Source: an uncultured Thiohalocapsa sp.
GTDB taxonomy: Bacteria > Pseudomonadota > Gammaproteobacteria > Chromatiales > Chromatiaceae
DNA: 64,000 bases
Reading direction: 5' to 3'
Assembly: GCF_913063425.1 (NCBI RefSeq)
Contig: NZ_CAJXYK010000025.1
Location: forward strand, 21,959-85,958
Part shown: piece by piece, positions 63,144-64,000 of the stretch
Layout of the letters: each line of letters opens with the position of its first letter
Position numbering within the stretch: position 1 is the first letter of the stretch
Notes under the pieces: model-generated
What the model was told of the DNA's origin: nothing
The model's input: only the letters and a program-made list of their open reading frames with translations
Database searches by the model: none
Made by a program: the position numbers and the translations under genes

Positions 63144-63670
63144 GGCCGTTGTGCCCGCGTCGATGCCCCGGCTGGCGAGCCCGACGGGGGCGTTCAGCCG
63201 CAAGCGTTGCCTCTGGCGCTCAGTTTGGGCGCGCCGCGGCTTGTCGCAAGCCTCCGCTGCCCTGCGCTTCGCCGGACGGCATGACTGCGCGAGCCGGCCA
63301 GGGCCTTGGCTATCACGCCGAGGGCGTGGATCGCAGGCCGCATCGGCAGCCCATCCTGGCACGACCCCATCCGGGCCGGAAGCACCGGCCACGCAGGGCT
63401 CCGCCGCATGCGAACGGGCGCGTGATCAAGGCCGCAGCCAGTATCCCAGGGGCCGAAGAGTCGGGCTTCGAGTCACGCTTAGTGACGGTTCAGAAACTAG
63501 GGGAACACCGTGGGGCGGACCTTGATCAGACATTGGGCGCAGCGCATCCGCCATCGCGGCTTGCGGTGGATGCGCTGTGCTTATCCGCCCTACAGATCCT
63601 CCGTTTCAGTTGTTTTGAACTGTTCCTTAGTCAATCGGTCCCGGGCCTGGTCGTGCCGGCCCAGCCCCGC
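63144..63670. other. Intergenic region with dispersed repeat
   Basis: 527 bases with no gene seen. It contains the GGTGGATGCGCTG-type repeat (63542-63594). Confidence 0.4.
63542..63594. repeat. Dispersed GGTGGATGCGCTG repeat, copy 2
   Basis: GCGCATCCGCCA, a short spacer, then GGTGGATGCGCTGTGCTTAT and CCGCCCTACA. Same element as 10217-10266, same orientation. Confidence 0.7.
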
Positions 63671-64000
63671 TTAGCCCCGCTCGCCCCCGCCCTCCTCGCC
63701 GGGCTCGTTGGCGCCATGGTCACCGCTGGCGTAGTCGGACACCTCGCGTCGGGGCTGGGTGTCGCCTCGGGTCAGCGCCGCGACGGCGTCCGTGCCCGTC
63801 GCCTTGCCGCTGTCCGTGACATGGAGGTGCATGTCCGTCTGCGGGAAGGGAATGGAGATGCCGTTGGCGTCGAAGGCCTCCTTCACGGCGCGGTGGAGGT
63901 CCCAGTAGACCGTCCAGTAATCGGCGGTCTTGGTCCAGGGGCGCACGATGAAGTTGACCGAGCTGTCGCCAAGCTCGCTGACGCGGATGTTCGTCGCCGG
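63671..64000 (-). CDS. MscS-family mechanosensitive channel (N-terminus beyond window)
   Basis: The last 109 residues are present: IRVSELGDSSVNFIVRPWTK, TADYWTVYWDLHRAVKEAFD and ANGISIPFPQTDMHLHVTD are the end of the MscS cytoplasmic vestibule. A charged, Gly/Glu-rich tail of about 40 residues (DTQPRREVSDYASGDHGANE) follows. The body of the gene continues past 64000. Confidence 0.9.
   Translation of the reverse strand, partial: PATNIRVSELGDSSVNFIVRPWTKTADYWTVYWDLHRAVKEAFDANGISIPFPQTDMHLHVTDSGKATGTDAVAALTRGDTQPRREVSDYASGDHGANEPGEEGGGERG

Overview
This window is GC-rich, densely coded chromosomal DNA from a bacterium, most likely a gammaproteobacterium. The clearest markers are the lptD-surA-pdxA cluster with amgK divergent from it, plus ychF, purD and algA-type genes. 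Many VapBC remnants, a decayed RAYT (REP-associated transposase) gene and dispersed palindromes resemble genomes of Chromatiales/Ectothiorhodospiraceae-type bacteria, but that placement is inference.

Layout. 1-2.7 kb: LysR regulator divergent from ilvD, with a perfect inverted repeat between them. 2.7-3.7 kb: toxin-antitoxin genes bracketed by repeat-element footprints. 3.8-9.1 kb: a two-gene operon of a large SNF2 ATPase and a 601-residue protein of unknown function. 9.4-15 kb: a CBS protein, then an orphan RND transporter with a long lysine/alanine-rich tail. 15.4-19.5 kb: aldehyde dehydrogenase, a short SelO-like pseudokinase and a GAF-domain regulator. 20.1-31.4 kb: a defence island holding a complete type I Zorya system (zorABCD), then a graveyard of restriction-modification and toxin-antitoxin remnants, ending at the 3' side of a tRNA-Met gene. 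32-39.8 kb: ychF, GDP-mannose pyrophosphorylase, an Hpt/response-regulator-GGDEF pair, an unknown protein and purD. 40-43.1 kb: a four-gene HPr-rel-A cluster (candidate secreted substrate, PqqD-like protein, HprK-like kinase, nucleotidyltransferase). 43.1-51 kb: amgK, lptD, surA, pdxA and a Gfo/Idh/MocA oxidoreductase. 51.4-58.2 kb: an overlapping operon of symporter, periplasmic binding protein, DUF481 outer-membrane protein and large mechanosensitive channel. 58.6-61.4 kb: VapBC, a broken VapC, orphan HicB, RAYT remnant and a Uma2 protein. 61.6-64 kb: HdhA-like dehydrogenase, a winged-helix protein and the end of an MscS channel.

How the genes work together. ZorA/ZorB form a predicted proton-driven inner-membrane motor, and ZorC/ZorD act on invading DNA. 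The lptD-surA-pdxA-amgK region serves envelope assembly and wall recycling. The HPr-rel-A genes overlap and look like one modification system with an unknown product; with the SNF2 two-gene operon they are the least-described systems here. All functions are read from sequence alone; start sites are choices where stated.
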